A DNA stretch of 30,480 nt from Chara braunii (GCA_003427395.1 BFEA01000065.1:2349096-2379575), one strand, 5' to 3'; shown: positions 1 to 9,818, counted from the stretch's first letter. The notes: generated from the letters alone by a model not told the origin. Program-made: numbers and translations.

Positions 1-382
1 TTTTTCCCAGCCGTGGCACAACACCGCGCGGCGCAACCAACGGAAAAAAAAAAAAATAAAAAAAAAATCACAACCGCCTTAATGAAACCTCCGCCCTGAC
101 ACCACCGCCGACCTGAGTTACGAATGCCTTTTCGAACTCAGGCCCTGACACAGACACCGATGCCTGTTTTTTCTGCCCACTACGAACTCCAATGTGACAT
201 AAACTTATTTTCTTGTTTCACTTATTTTGTTTATCTAGTATTTACTGAACTATTTATTCATTTCAATACCTTGTAGAAATGTGGACGTCACACTTATCTA
301 GGAGAGTGATATTTATTCTCTTAAAATAAATTTCTAGAGTAGCCTACAAATAAAATGGATTGTCAAGTTACTAACCCAACCA
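1..382. other. Intergenic stretch, no gene seen
   Basis: No open frame or conserved motif is recognisable. Near the left edge (about 43-68) there is an A-rich run interrupted by single T and C, which could be an old retroposon tail or plain low complexity. The rest is AT-rich single-copy-looking sequence. Confidence 0.5.
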
Positions 383-559
383 AGACCGGTATGGCATAAA
401 CTAGCTCTAGACAACATCAGAGCCTTAGCTCCTGTTCAAACCCCTGCCAATATGTCAGGCTTGTTCTGGGTGATGAATAAGGACTCGACCCCGAAGACCG
501 GCAAGAGGAGATGACCACTTAACTCACAGCAGAATGAAGTCCAACCATCAACACCCTAC

Positions 560-1640
560 TGGACAACCCTTATCTTAATTTGGAGAAGAATTCAGCCAAA
601 CAACGTAAAGAAGCCCAAATCAAAAGAAGAAGTACTTCGTCAGCCCCTCTTCGGGAATCAATATGTGTGGAATGCAGGGGATCTTCCTTTGTCGCTAGCA
701 AAGGGCCAACGCTGGCTTTCATGGGTCAAACATGGAGTTTGGAAGGTAAGGCACACACGAAGAACGGAGACATCTGCTAAAAGGTTGCCGTAATCGGGAC
801 GAAAATCTGACAACGGCCGTGAACAGCATCCCTGATGGGTGGAAAGAACCACTAAAAGAATAGTTTTCATGGAAATCGGGAGAATGGGGGGTGCTGATTC
901 AGGAATCCGCACCCGAGAAAGCATACCAGTTTCGCCGCAGATGCCCAGTTTCATGTCGTTCCCCATAGACCGTACCAATCCCAACTTGCTCTCTATCCAC
1001 AATATTGACCCTCAGGAAACAATCCTCAATACTTAGCTGCAAGATAGAGTATTGGGAATCTGGCCGGAATCAATATTCCAAATGGGCCTGGCTCTCAGGA
1101 AGCAACAGACTCTGTAAGGCTCCCATCCAGATATACATGGTCAAAATGGGTTACAGGATATTACTAAAAAAGGACCCAGAACCTGTAATCAAGGAGCAAT
1201 GGTCCAAATTGTTAGGACAGAGAATGGAGCCAATCCCCAAATTTCCCTGGCAAAAATAAAAGTCTATCCGGCCAGTCAAACTTCGAAGCCTCCAATGACT
1301 GATTACTTATGATGCCCTCCAAGTGAACGTTTGGCTGCACATCTGAAGGAAGAACAGCGACCCAAACAGCTCAGAATGGTGCCTGGTGTGCTCACACAAC
1401 GAACGAGAGGATCTCACACATCGCCTGATAACGTGCAAGTTCGCTACCGACATATGGGCGAGAGCCTCAGCACTCTGGGACCACTTATTTCCTTCCTCCC
1501 TACCTGAACACCCAATTCAACTTCTCCTACGGACTAACTTCTCCTAGGTACATTTGCACCAAGCCTCAGTACAGTGGGCCTGACTTTTGTTAATCTCATA
1601 TGGAACAAGCTCCATATAAGGAAGTTTCCATATCAGCCTG
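560..1640 (+). pseudogene. Degenerate LINE ORF2 C-terminal remnant (non-LTR retrotransposon)
   Basis: A broken copy of the region downstream of the reverse transcriptase in a plant-type LINE ORF2. In one frame from 638 the translation reads RQPLFGNQYVWNAG and then WVKHGVWKVRH, which resembles the 'PLxGN...W...G(I/V)xxV' segment of LINEs. That frame hits stops after about 781. From 1005 another frame reads VKMGYRILLKKDPEP, then (past stops at 1257-1259, about 1294 and 1344-1346) a zinc-knuckle-like segment: WCLVC at 1377-1391, a His and a Cys in LTHRLITC, then TDIWARASALW, ending at TAG 1545-1547. The stops inside LQ*LI and HI*RK stand where related copies would carry Trp (TGG to TGA), so the copy is a pseudogene. 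A weak continuation, LIWNKLHIRKF, follows to about 1630. No RT catalytic motif, 5' end or poly(A) tail is visible. The LINE family assignment comes from motif memory, not a search. Confidence 0.75.
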
Positions 1641-1745
1641 GGTGGGGTTGGGGGAGAATGGTAGGGAGAGTATCAACAGAGCAGATTCAGCAGCACACCT
1701 GTAACAGAGCCGGAGTTCGAGTCACCGTCCGAAGATGCATTCTCG

Positions 1746-1934
1746 TCTCTCATCTCTCTCTCTTGCATAGCAGCTAAGTGACTCTGCAGATCAAGCTCCC
1801 CAACAGCTGAGGTTACAGCAAGGCGCTACCCATCCCAGCATGAGCCCGACGTCCTCCACCGTGCAAGCACGGATTCGAACTGGTGACCTCCGCCTCAAGA
1901 TCCACGTATCTTAACCACTACAGCCAGGACACGG
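1746..1934 (-). mobile_element. tRNA-derived SINE candidate (tRNA-like head, GA-rich tail)
   Basis: On the minus strand a 76-base tRNA-sized head occupies 1934 to 1859. It has an A box TGGCTGTAGTGG (1926-1915) and a B box AGTTCGAATCC (1881-1871). The box starts are 45 bases apart, the normal spacing for an internal pol III promoter. The outer five bases CCGTG/CACGG can pair as an acceptor stem, but the D and T stems pair poorly, so this is a tRNA relic rather than a working tRNA gene. About 85 bases of non-tRNA body follow, ending in AAGAGAGAGAGATGAGAG at about 1763-1746, which could be the SINE's simple tail. Total length of about 190 bp fits a SINE. I found no target-site duplication. Confidence 0.5.
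1859..1934 (-). promoter_or_regulatory. Internal pol III promoter (A and B boxes) of tRNA-like head
   Basis: A box TGGCTGTAGTGG matches TRGCNNAGYNGG closely and B box AGTTCGAATCC matches GGTTCGANTCC at all but one base. Spacing is canonical. No T-run terminator follows immediately, as expected for a SINE rather than a tRNA gene. Confidence 0.5.
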
Positions 1935-2037
1935 TGTTCAGAAGTGGAACTATACCGGTCGGGATATCCACCCACCCCTGCAAGGCTGTAGTGTCCAACT
2001 CGATACACACCACACACAACACCACATGGATACAGCA

Positions 2038-2041
<4 letters not shown>

Positions 2042-2113
<72 letters not shown>
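2042..2113. repeat. (CT)n microsatellite, about 36 units
   Basis: Uninterrupted CT dinucleotides over 72 bases. It opens long artefactual frames (Ser-Leu on plus, Arg-Glu on minus). Confidence 0.98.
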
Positions 2114-2116
<3 letters not shown>

Positions 2117-3364
2117 CTGCAAATCTGTGCGCACCTTAGCAAGTGTATGACATTCTCTGCTGACACGTACAATTGTCGCACGGCCAAATACCATCACCGC
2201 ACCCCAGGACCCCCCACTTTCACCTGTTGCACAAAATGTCTGGTGAACTTCGAAATGCAGTGTGCATAAGCATGCGTCGCCACACATGCTGGGGGGCGCT
2301 GCCATCACAATCAGTCACGATTGTACAGAGTGTGCAACAAAAGTTTTGCTTTATTTTATTTTTTGTTCTTCTTTTCCGTTTTGCATGTCTGTCTGTACAG
2401 TTCTTCCACTATCCCGGACATAGAAGTCACACAGGCCTTTGCATGCCTGTAGGTCCCATCTAAAAGTAACATAATTCCTCTGGGCCTAACGGGCACACTA
2501 CAATCGTCATATATTGGTGTAAAGCCTTATGTGGGCTTATGATACAGGATCAAGAAAATCACACAGTTTGCTTCAGGTACCTGAGGTAAGCATTTTGGGC
2601 CTCCTGGAATGTCAGTGAATGGACAATCAGAATCTAAGGCCACTTCAAAAGAGTCATAATACCACGGGATGAAAAATATGATACATCGAACTCATCGAAG
2701 ATCAGTGATCGAACCTGGTTGGGTACTTCAATGGCAAACTGGTATAACACCGTGTGACTGTATCATATGTTTCATCTATGAACATGACGAGCACCAACTG
2801 CAATCGGCGAGGACATTGTGAACAACACGGGGATATGACCGCAAGAGCGTATGAATGGTTCATCTACCACATCTACCTCATGGTCAATCAGCAACCAAGA
2901 GACGTACCATCCAGTGTAGAGAAATCCATCGAGTTTCTGCAGATACGGATACACACTGGAGTTGAAAGGGCAGGGAAAGGGAGTAATGGATTGATATCCG
3001 GATAGGCCCCGGGAGTGACGCCACTATAGACAACGGACACCAGGGGCAAGGGGTTTCGTAGGAGGACAGGTAGGATGGGCATACATGAGTGGGCAATCGG
3101 ACTGATTTCAACTATAAATTGACATATGATAGTGGCTGAGAAGATTATCCGAACACAGAGGCAGAAGGGTAATCATGGCACAGTGTGTCACAATCCACGG
3201 ACTTCGTGTATTCTGTGAGACTAACACCTCGCACATTGAGCTCAATTTCGCAAGTGCATCTCCGCCACTGTATTTCCGAACCGCCCTAACACCTTGAAGA
3301 CATGGCGAGTTAAACGCCACATCCGAAAAAGTTAGCAGGGCGAGGTACTGGCGGTCTGATTTAT
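2114..3364. other. Intergenic stretch, nothing recognised
   Basis: No conserved protein motif is seen. The longest frame (2754-3005, 83 codons, plus) has ordinary composition but no recognisable domain and no convincing splice context. A lone B-box-like TGATCGAACCT on the minus strand (2716-2706) lacks an A box at the right distance. Confidence 0.4.
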
Positions 3365-3525
3365 AGCCAACCCTTCAGGTCCAATAGGCAGTATACTTAA
3401 TTTCAGCCAGGCCCTTCAATCTATACAATTTTGGCGATGCTCTTTAGGAGACTGTTTTCAACCAAGCCCTTCAGGCAGCTACTGAATTTTAGCCATGCCA
3501 TTCAGTTGGCTATTTCATTTCACCT
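3365..3525. repeat. Degenerate tandem repeat, units beginning AGCCA-n-CCCTTCA
   Basis: Four related unit starts are visible at about 3365 (agccaacccttcagg), 3405 (agccaggcccttcaa), 3460 (aaccaagcccttcagg) and 3491 (agccatgccattcag). Units are 31-55 bases long and diverged. Similar words do not continue cleanly beyond 3525. Confidence 0.55.
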
Positions 3526-3561
3526 ACACCTTTTTTTTCTGTTCTTCTCTTTTCTTTTTTT

Positions 3562-3640
3562 ACAACATGTGCTGCAAACAGGGCCCAGCATCCCTTGCGA
3601 AAGCATACGGAACCAGGGCCATTACTGACTTTGGCTAGGA
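3562..3640. repeat. Dispersed repeat module A, copy 1
   Basis: This segment shares an ordered set of words with 3745-3836: GTGCTG...ACAGGGCCCAG, then CCCTT...GAAAGCATAC, then GGGCCATTAC and TGGCTAG. Copy 2 carries a short insertion between the second and third blocks. It runs directly into module B. Confidence 0.65.
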
Positions 3641-3718
3641 ATAATAGGATATCCTTGAGCAATCACTGAATTTTGAAGAACTTCACCTACACCTTCTAAG
3701 GCAGGTTTTCTATATCAG
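3635..3718. repeat. Dispersed repeat module B, copy 1
   Basis: Co-linear with 4266-4350: CTAGGAATA, ATATCC, GAGCAATxACTGAAT, AACTTCACC, then the shared end AGGCAGGTTTTCTATATCAG. Identity by eye is about 80 percent. Confidence 0.75.
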
Positions 3719-3744
3719 TTGTGATGCAATCTGTTCATGGGGAG

Positions 3745-3836
3745 CAAAACGTGCTGGGAACAGGGCCCAGATTCCCTTATGAAAGCATACAGAACAATTT
3801 GAGACACCGGGGCCATTACCCGGCTCTGGCTAGACA
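3745..3836. repeat. Dispersed repeat module A, copy 2
   Basis: Second copy of the segment at 3562-3640, with an extra short stretch (about 3795-3808). After it the sequence diverges into the T-rich 3900-3950 region, so module B does not follow here. Confidence 0.65.
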
Positions 3837-4099
3837 TCCCTTTAAATATACGCAGACATGCCTCATACGCCCCCCCTACTACACAATTTTCTTTTTGCAT
3901 GCGTTTGTACGCGTGCACAAAACAACTTTTTTTTCGTTTTTTTTTTAATCTCAAAATTGGTTGCAAATTTCACTCTTCGTCTGAGGCAGAAGTTATTAGA
4001 AATAATCTCTTCTATCACATGTCTTTTTTATAAAAACAATTCTGATAACTTTTTGTTTTTTTTACACAAGTGGTGCTGTGGGTAGATACTGTAGAGTAC

Positions 4100-4245
4100 A
4101 GTGGAGTACAACACGGAGTACAACACGGAGCACAAGCACCGTACAACGGACTACAATGCCCGTACAATGCCCATACAAAAACTTCACTTTTTTTTAACGC
4201 GGGAGTACAATGCCCATACGAAAATTTCATTTTTTTTTATACGCG
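4100..4245. repeat. Short-period repeats based on GTACAA and TGCCCATAC
   Basis: The words GGAGTACAACAC, GTACAATGCCC and CCATAC recur several times. Two longer copies (about 4162-4200 and 4206-4246) each read GTACAATGCCCATAC, then A-rich, TTCA, a T8-T9 run and ACGCGGG. This is a local duplication of about 44 bases embedded in shorter repeats. Confidence 0.6.
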
Positions 4246-4265
4246 GGGCATTCCTAGGGCTCCAG

Positions 4266-4350
4266 CTAGGAATATTAGGAATATCCAAGAGCAATTACTG
4301 AATCCTTAAAAACTTCACCCAGAGCCTCTCAGGCAGGTTTTCTATATCAG
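4266..4350. repeat. Dispersed repeat module B, copy 2
   Basis: Partner of 3635-3718, with the same block order and the same terminal AGGCAGGTTTTCTATATCAG. Confidence 0.75.
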
Positions 4351-4471
4351 CTGGCACATTCAAGCTGCCTCATTCTATAGTCCACAAAGGCCCCTAAGGC
4401 AGCCCTTCCCTTTCATTACTCCTTCCAGCCCTTCCAGGGGGTCTCTTGCTCCATAGAAAATGCCGCAGTGG

Positions 4472-4569
4472 AGAAAATTAGTTGAGAAAAATGAGTACCA
4501 ATACCCTGGACACCAGGAGTCCGGTGACTTGAGAAAATTGAGTACCAATACCCTAGACACCAGGAGTTC
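4472..4569. repeat. Imperfect tandem duplication, period 47
   Basis: GAGAAAAxTGAGTACCAATA followed by CCCTxGACACCAGGAGT occurs twice; GAGTACC starts at 4493 and 4540. Confidence 0.7.
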
Positions 4570-4710
4570 TTCCTCCCAGCAAACAAGTCAGTAGAGCGCA
4601 GCCACACCCTCTCCATTTCCTACTCGGTCAAGGGTGTGGGTCAAGGTACAAAAGAGGCCACAATCGCATTGCCGAATACATCTCGAAGGGAGATTCATTG
4701 GAGGGCACAG

Positions 4711-4924
4711 TGGTTAAACCACCAGTACTTGGCACATACATCGGCCGCGGGCCGTTGCCGTTAACGCTACGCAAAGTTCGGGCTTCGGGGTACAGGACCT
4801 CAATGGCTGGAATCGCCAGCCAAAAAAAATTGAAACGGTACCCTGGCGCTTCAGCAAAAATTGGCGCGCAGGGGGATTCCAGGCTCGGCAACGATAGCTG
4901 GGCCAAGTACTGGTGGTTTAACCA
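4711..4924. mobile_element. Foldback / MITE-like inverted-repeat element, 214 bp
   Basis: Perfect 23-base inverted repeats bound the element: the left arm 4711-4733 starts TGGTTAAACCACC and the right arm 4902-4924 is its exact reverse complement. Partial complementarity continues inward (for example ATCG blocks next to both arms, and GGGTAC-type words further in). At the centre is a perfect 7-bp hairpin, TGGCTGG-aatcg-CCAGCCA (4804-4822). Almost the whole 214 bp can therefore fold on itself. No coding sequence for a transposase is present, and I found no clear target-site duplication (left flank ggcacag, right flank tggtctt). It could be a non-autonomous DNA transposon or a foldback element. 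The family is unknown. Confidence 0.65.
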
Positions 4925-5060
4925 TGGTCTTACACTCCATGCCACAGCTTGTGGTGGAGTTCACATTTTGACAGAACCGGACCAAGACAGACCTTACCGT
5001 CTTCATCCAAAAATAACGCCCAAGATCAGATTTTCGTTTTTACTCTCTTTTTCTCAAATA

Positions 5061-5106
5061 GAACACCCCTTCGAATATAACGCCCAGGTGTTATATTTGA
5101 ATGTTC
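5061..5106. repeat. Palindrome 1 inside TIR element
   Basis: GAACA...AATATAACGCC pairs with GGTGTTATATT...TGTTC. The arms match except for a 4-base insertion on the left and two G-to-A type differences. Confidence 0.65.
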
Positions 5107-5395
5107 CATGGGCAGAGTGCCTTATTGAGGTAGTATACATGGGTTTGAAAGGGCGGTGAGGGGGATACCCCTGGGTTTTAAAGGGGGTTGAAAGGCGCTT
5201 TGTCTTCTAAAGGGCATATTTCGGTTTGATTTTTGTTTTTATTTTTTATTTCCGAGTTTATAAGGAATTCTGTAGTGACCCTCAGCCAAAGGATGGTCAC
5301 ATCGCAATTCTGGACAACATATTTTGTTTACAGAATTTTTTGAATTTTTTTTTTTCGGAATTTTGAGCCCCCACCGAAGTTGCCACCATTTTACT

Positions 5396-5468
5396 GATTA
5401 TAATGCCCAGGCGATATAATCGAATATAAAGTATTATAAACGCATATAACGCCCGGAGGGCATTATAT
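5396..5468. repeat. Palindromes 2 and 3 inside TIR element
   Basis: GATTATAATGCC (5396-5407) pairs with GGCGATATAATC (5410-5421), 10 of 12. ATATAACGCCC (5444-5454) pairs with GGGCATTATAT (5458-5468), 10 of 11, around a 3-base centre. Confidence 0.7.
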
Positions 5469-5600
5469 TCGTATACAACGACGGGGCATTATTTTCGGGT
5501 GAAGACTGTAGTGCAAGAAGGATACAGGTCGAGAGACTGCACAAGCCAAGGTTTGTCTCCAATACCACTGTCAGAGGTTCTTGACTCTCAAAGCGTCACC

Positions 5601-5901
5601 ACACAGGTTAGGATACGAGACCCGACAGTTCAATACAATAACTCTGGCCGTTGCTGACAAGGTAGACACTGGTCAGTCGAGGTTCAAGTTCGGGCGTTTT
5701 TCCAAACCTGACTTCGGAGACTAATTTGACTTGGCTGTAGAGACACAGTAGTTCCTTACGAGTTCACAAGAGCTTCGCGGACCCCGCAAGGTTTTCATGA
5801 ACGGACTGTGGCAACATTTAAAACTGGGTTAAATTTATTTCTGGGCCCATAGACTCCCTTAGGGGTGTAAAAAAAAAAAAAAAAAAAAAAAAAACACAGG
5901 T
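5601..5901 (+). mobile_element. Possible poly(A) retroposon (SINE-like), weak
   Basis: A 26-base poly(A) run (5869-5894) is followed by ACACAGGT (5894-5901), and the same 8 bases occur at 5601-5608, so about 285 bp would be bounded by a candidate target-site duplication. A B-box-like GGTTCAAGTTC lies at 5681-5691. The best A-box-like word (TGGCCGTTG at 5645) is 8 bases too close, so a tRNA origin is doubtful. No coding potential is seen. Confidence 0.35.
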
Positions 5902-5906
5902 GAGTG

Positions 5907-6753
5907 TCCTGCTTCTGGGGCCCGGACCAATTAGCATCGCGTAAAACCGTGTGTGGCATTCTTTTCTTATTTAAAAACACATAAACAATGCTTTATTTCA
6001 TTTATACGAATGCAAAGAAAAGGACACGAACGAAAAAAGAAAAAAAAAAACAGTCTGACATCCACATCATGACAGCATTGTGTTATTGGGCCTGCACGAA
6101 GGGGGGTGCATGTGTCCCGTAAACGAGACGAAGGCCGGACAGCGCCAATGTACTTAGACCTAAGTTCTAGAACAGACACCCACACTTGCAATGGGACAGC
6201 TTACTACAATGACTTAGTCTGCCAGGGCACGTTGAACTGTCAGTGCACACACACCATCGCAGTCTTCTACGAAATCACGGGGCGAAGCTTCAAAAACGCC
6301 CCCCCCCACTTTGACAAACATAGAATTGAAGCTTCTCGCCAACGCAAAGTGGCAAACTAAATGGCCAACAAATAATTTTAAAAGTCTACTGGCCGAAGGG
6401 TCTACTGGACGAAGGGTAGCTACCTCCACGAAAACAAAGACAATCGACACTAGCAGTGGATACGGAAATGGATCAACGATTGACATTTGTCACAGACGGC
6501 CGCACATGGTCGAAAACCAAAGAGCACAGGCGTAAATCAATCCTAGTCCATCCGAACCCCTGGGCTACTCCACCTTTTTATGCAAGTTTTTTACACGATT
6601 TTGTACTTAAAAAAAAAAAATACAAAAGCAGCAATGCCCCAGGTTCAACTTCCTAACAAGTCAATAAGTCCAACGAAAACATCTGACACAGTCATGCTCT
6701 TTTTTGTAGAGTTCTGCATAGCAAACATGACAACACCCACCCACAACACACCT

Positions 6754-6754
<1 letters not shown>
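5907..6754. other. Intergenic stretch, nothing recognised
   Basis: Short frames only, with no conserved motif. Short A runs occur at about 6034-6049 and 6609-6620. Confidence 0.4.
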
Positions 6755-6823
<69 letters not shown>

Positions 6824-6834
6824 ACAACACACCT

Positions 6835-6902
<68 letters not shown>
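6735..6902. repeat. Duplicated compound (CT)n microsatellite
   Basis: The phrase CACCCACAACACACCTG occurs before each of two long CT tracts (6755-6819 and 6836-6902). The unit 'leader plus CT tract' has been duplicated in tandem. Confidence 0.95.
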
Positions 6903-6905
<3 letters not shown>

Positions 6906-7076
6906 ACGGCACCACATGTATGTAGACCGCATATCAGACTGATACATTGAGTCTAAATGTATCTGGCTGGTGACGTGATCCAAATACAGAGGCAACACTT
7001 TCTCTCTCTCACACACACACAATATCACGTGTGTTGGGCACGCACGATCTCTATGTCATTCCACATGCACACCAGG

Positions 7077-7081
<5 letters not shown>

Positions 7082-7168
<87 letters not shown>

Positions 7169-7169
7169 N

Positions 7170-7235
<66 letters not shown>
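7082..7235. repeat. (AG)n microsatellite, about 154 bp, one N
   Basis: Continuous AG dinucleotides with a single undetermined base at 7169, which probably marks a joined read or unresolved length. A short (GATT)n run follows at 7236-7261. Confidence 0.97.
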
Positions 7236-7238
<3 letters not shown>

Positions 7239-7264
7239 GTCTATTGATTGATTGATTGATTTTT

Positions 7265-8600
7265 CTGTAATGCCCTGCAGAATCACAGACTGAGAACTCT
7301 GCTATTTTCTGAGTTTTACCGCTGGATTGTGCAACTTGCTGAGATTCCCACATTCTGCTGAGATTTCTAAGTTCATGTGTGCATGATTGCTGAGTTTTTG
7401 TGTGTTTGTCTGATTGCATGATTGATTGATTGGGTGTGTGTATGACCCGGCAAGGTACTTGTATCCTGGAAAGGCCCTCAGCCCCGGTACTTCCCTGTAG
7501 CCGTTTGTGGGGTTGCAGCAGGAGCTAGGAGTAGGTTAGGCCAGCATAGGTAGGGAAAACACTCAAGTAGCGGGTAGGTAGGCAGAAGAAGACAGAGTTG
7601 ATCCATCTAGAGGTGGGCTTAGGGTCGGGGTGTCGATCCAGTAGTCTGCGTCTATAGACTGTAGCGAAGGATACCACACTGCAATGATATTTCACTCCAG
7701 AAAGAGGAAGGTACCTGTATCTTGGGAGGCCAAGCGGCCTGAAAAGTCACCACTGAAGCAAGCAGCAGCACAGTATATTGGGAAGAGTAAAGAGCTCTTC
7801 CTCATTTTGCAGTCACTGCAGTGTGCAAGTCTAGCTAACGCTGCTTGACCAAGAGTTTGGTGTACAGGTGCTGGAGAGGAAGAAGGGTAAGGTTTGGCCC
7901 TCCAGCTTAGCTATGGTGGAGAGGACCAAGGAGAAGACTCCAGGGAGTAGGAGGAGGAAGACAGTGAAAGGAGGAGAGCCACAAGGGTGCCTAGCTGGCT
8001 ATGGCGGTCTGCATCTTCGTCTTCGTGGTTGGCACTGCACCTGGAAGGCCCCACATGGGGTTGGCTTCATCAAGGTAGACTTCGGGGTAGTGATAGGCAT
8101 GGCCGACATTGTAGGAGGGATGCACTGTCTTTGCAGTGTCCTTTGAACATCAGAGCAGGGCTCTTTGCAATGTCCTTTGAACATCAGAGCAGGGCTCCGC
8201 CAGTCCACCATAGCTGTCTATTTAACCAAGTAAAAAGAGGTGTAGATGGCTATGGTGGACCTCACGAGTTGCTGGCAGTAGGGAGGAGATTGAAACCTCA
8301 TGGTGGACCTCATGAGTTGATGGCTATGGTGGACCTCATGGTTCTGGTTCATTCTTTCATTGTTATTATTATTTGAAATAACGGTGGACACTGCATGTTT
8401 TGAAACCCTAAAGGCAAAGAAAACTCGCGCCGGCAAAGAAACCACGCGCCAACTCAAAATGAGCGATTGCGGTCCAAAAGTATCCGTTGGGCATTTTCGC
8501 TTCTTTTGTGTTTTCCCCTCTGACATCATGGCCAACCCGCGTGTTTTTTTTGCCCATTCAATACTCAAATGACATGAACGTACTTACCCCTTATTATTTT
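7265..8600. other. Intergenic stretch with small internal duplications
   Basis: No gene is recognised. Short repeats are visible. GGTACxTGTATCxTGG followed by GGCC-rich sequence appears near 7454 and again near 7710. A 34-bp direct repeat containing GTCCTTTGAACATCAGAG lies at 8130-8197. Three variants of GGTGGACCTCAxG occur between 8253 and 8341. Frames through here (for example 7868-8146 and 7987-8376) have no domain I know. Confidence 0.45.
8130..8197. repeat. Direct tandem repeat, period 34, two copies
   Basis: TTTGCAxTGTCCTTTGAACA followed by TCAGAGCAGGGCTC is repeated with one base difference. Confidence 0.85.
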
Positions 8601-8609
8601 GGTCGAAAA

Positions 8610-9036
8610 GAAGAAATTAAGAGTTCAAGGAGGTTGGGGATGGTGGCGAGTTGGAGAGGATTTGACATTGGTCTTTGCTGGTGTACATCTTTATCTTCTT
8701 TTTCTTCCATTCGTATTTCTTCTCTCTGTCTATTTCTCTTTCCAAGTTCTTGAAGAAATTAAGAATTCAAGGAGGTTGGGGCTGGTGGCGAGTTGGAGAG
8801 GATTTGACATTGGTCTTTGCTGGTGTACATCTTCATCTTCTTTTTCTTCCATTCGTATTTCTTCTCTCTGTCTATTTCTCTTTCCAAGTTCTTGAAGAAA
8901 TTAAGAATTCAAGGAGGTTGGGGCTGGTGGCGAGTTGGAGAGGATTTGACATTGGTCTTTGCTGGTGTATATCTTCATCTTTTTCTTCTTCCATTTATAT
9001 TTCTTCTCTTTGTCTATTTCTCTTTCCAAGTTCTTC
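8610..9036. repeat. Tandem repeat, period 142 bp, three copies
   Basis: Copies start at 8610, 8752 and 8894 with GAAGAAATTAAGA. Copies 1 and 2 differ at only a few bases; copy 3 is more diverged in its T-rich second half. Each unit has a G-rich first half (AGGTTGGGGxTGGTGGCGAG) and a pyrimidine-rich second half (CTTCTTTTTCTTCC..TCTCTCTG). Because 142 is not a multiple of three, the frames passing through are shifted from copy to copy, which argues against a protein repeat. Confidence 0.95.
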
Positions 9037-9039
9037 CAT

Positions 9040-9815
9040 TTCAATTGCAATTGAACGGTGTTGTCTTTCTTTGAACTATTGCATTTGAAGATATCAGGAT
9101 CATAACATTTTTGTTCTTTCCAACATCTGCCAGGGCAGATATTGCGATTAATAACAGCATCCCTCAGTATTGGGCCTGCTTCAGACGGCTCCATTCCATT
9201 AGTAGGAGCTTCACCTGACACCTGCTAGAAACCGGGTCCAGCAGCACATTATACAAGGCTTTGTGCCCGAGACCCAGTTCTCAGCTGAGAGGAAGTTCTG
9301 TTATGTCTTGCTAAGTGACATAAACAAGAAATCCTGAATCTGCTATGGCCTGTAATGGCTGCCTCTTCAGTCTGTGTAGACCGGCTGCTGGGCAGAATTA
9401 TCCCTGGCAGCGTTGCGACTACTGCTCCTGAGAACTATGCCAGACTCCACAAGATCTCCACTCAACACCAGGAATGCTGCTGCTTAAAACACCCTTAAAC
9501 CTTCCCCATTTCTTCCACGTGCATCTCATGAAGATACCATGGCCAAACTCCAAACATACATTCCCGCCCCAGGAAAAACTTGTCACCACATTCCTTCACA
9601 AGAGACAGCCCATGCTCTGAAGCAGGGCAAAGAATTAGCCCACATGTAATAAACAAAACAATCAACAAAACATCCAACCACAAAAGAAGAGCAACTCACT
9701 GGTAGCAGCCCGATCCTAACAGCTCAAATCTGCCAGGACAGAGAGCTAGCAAGACCGGAATGTGTTTTCCCCCCCCAAAAAAAACTCTCTCATTCCATCC
9801 GCAAGTCGTTACAAA
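9040..9815. other. Intergenic stretch, nothing recognised
   Basis: Ordinary-composition sequence with short frames on both strands and no motif I can name. Confidence 0.4.
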
Positions 9816-9818
9816 CTC

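Larger units (their letters stand above)
4995..5510. mobile_element. TIR element about 516 bp, MITE-like, with internal palindromes
   Basis: The two ends are inverted copies. The left end (4995-5021) reads TACCGTCTTCATCCAAAAATAACGCCC in pieces: TACCGTCTTCA, then tCCaAAAATAAcGCCC. The right end, reverse-complemented (5510-5484), reads TACAGTCTTCA, then cCCgAAAATAAtGCCC. Counting the outer TA as target duplication leaves TIRs beginning CAGTC or CCGTC, the style of Tc1/mariner-pogo relatives; that is inference from two bases. Inside, three more palindromes repeat the same ATAACGCC core (5061-5106, 5396-5421, 5444-5468). There is no transposase frame, so the element would be non-autonomous. Confidence 0.65.

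Noticed and set aside
383-455. tRNA-like A box (TGGCATAAACTAG) and B box (TGTTCAAACCC) 41 bases apart
   Set aside because: Spacing is fine, but the A box breaks the consensus and the arms do not pair.
6645-7419. Long frames coding Ser-Leu or Arg-Glu repeats
   Set aside because: They arise only because CT/GA dinucleotides have no stop codons; the same holds at 1883-2308, 17948-18421, 19160-19786 and 24210-24589.
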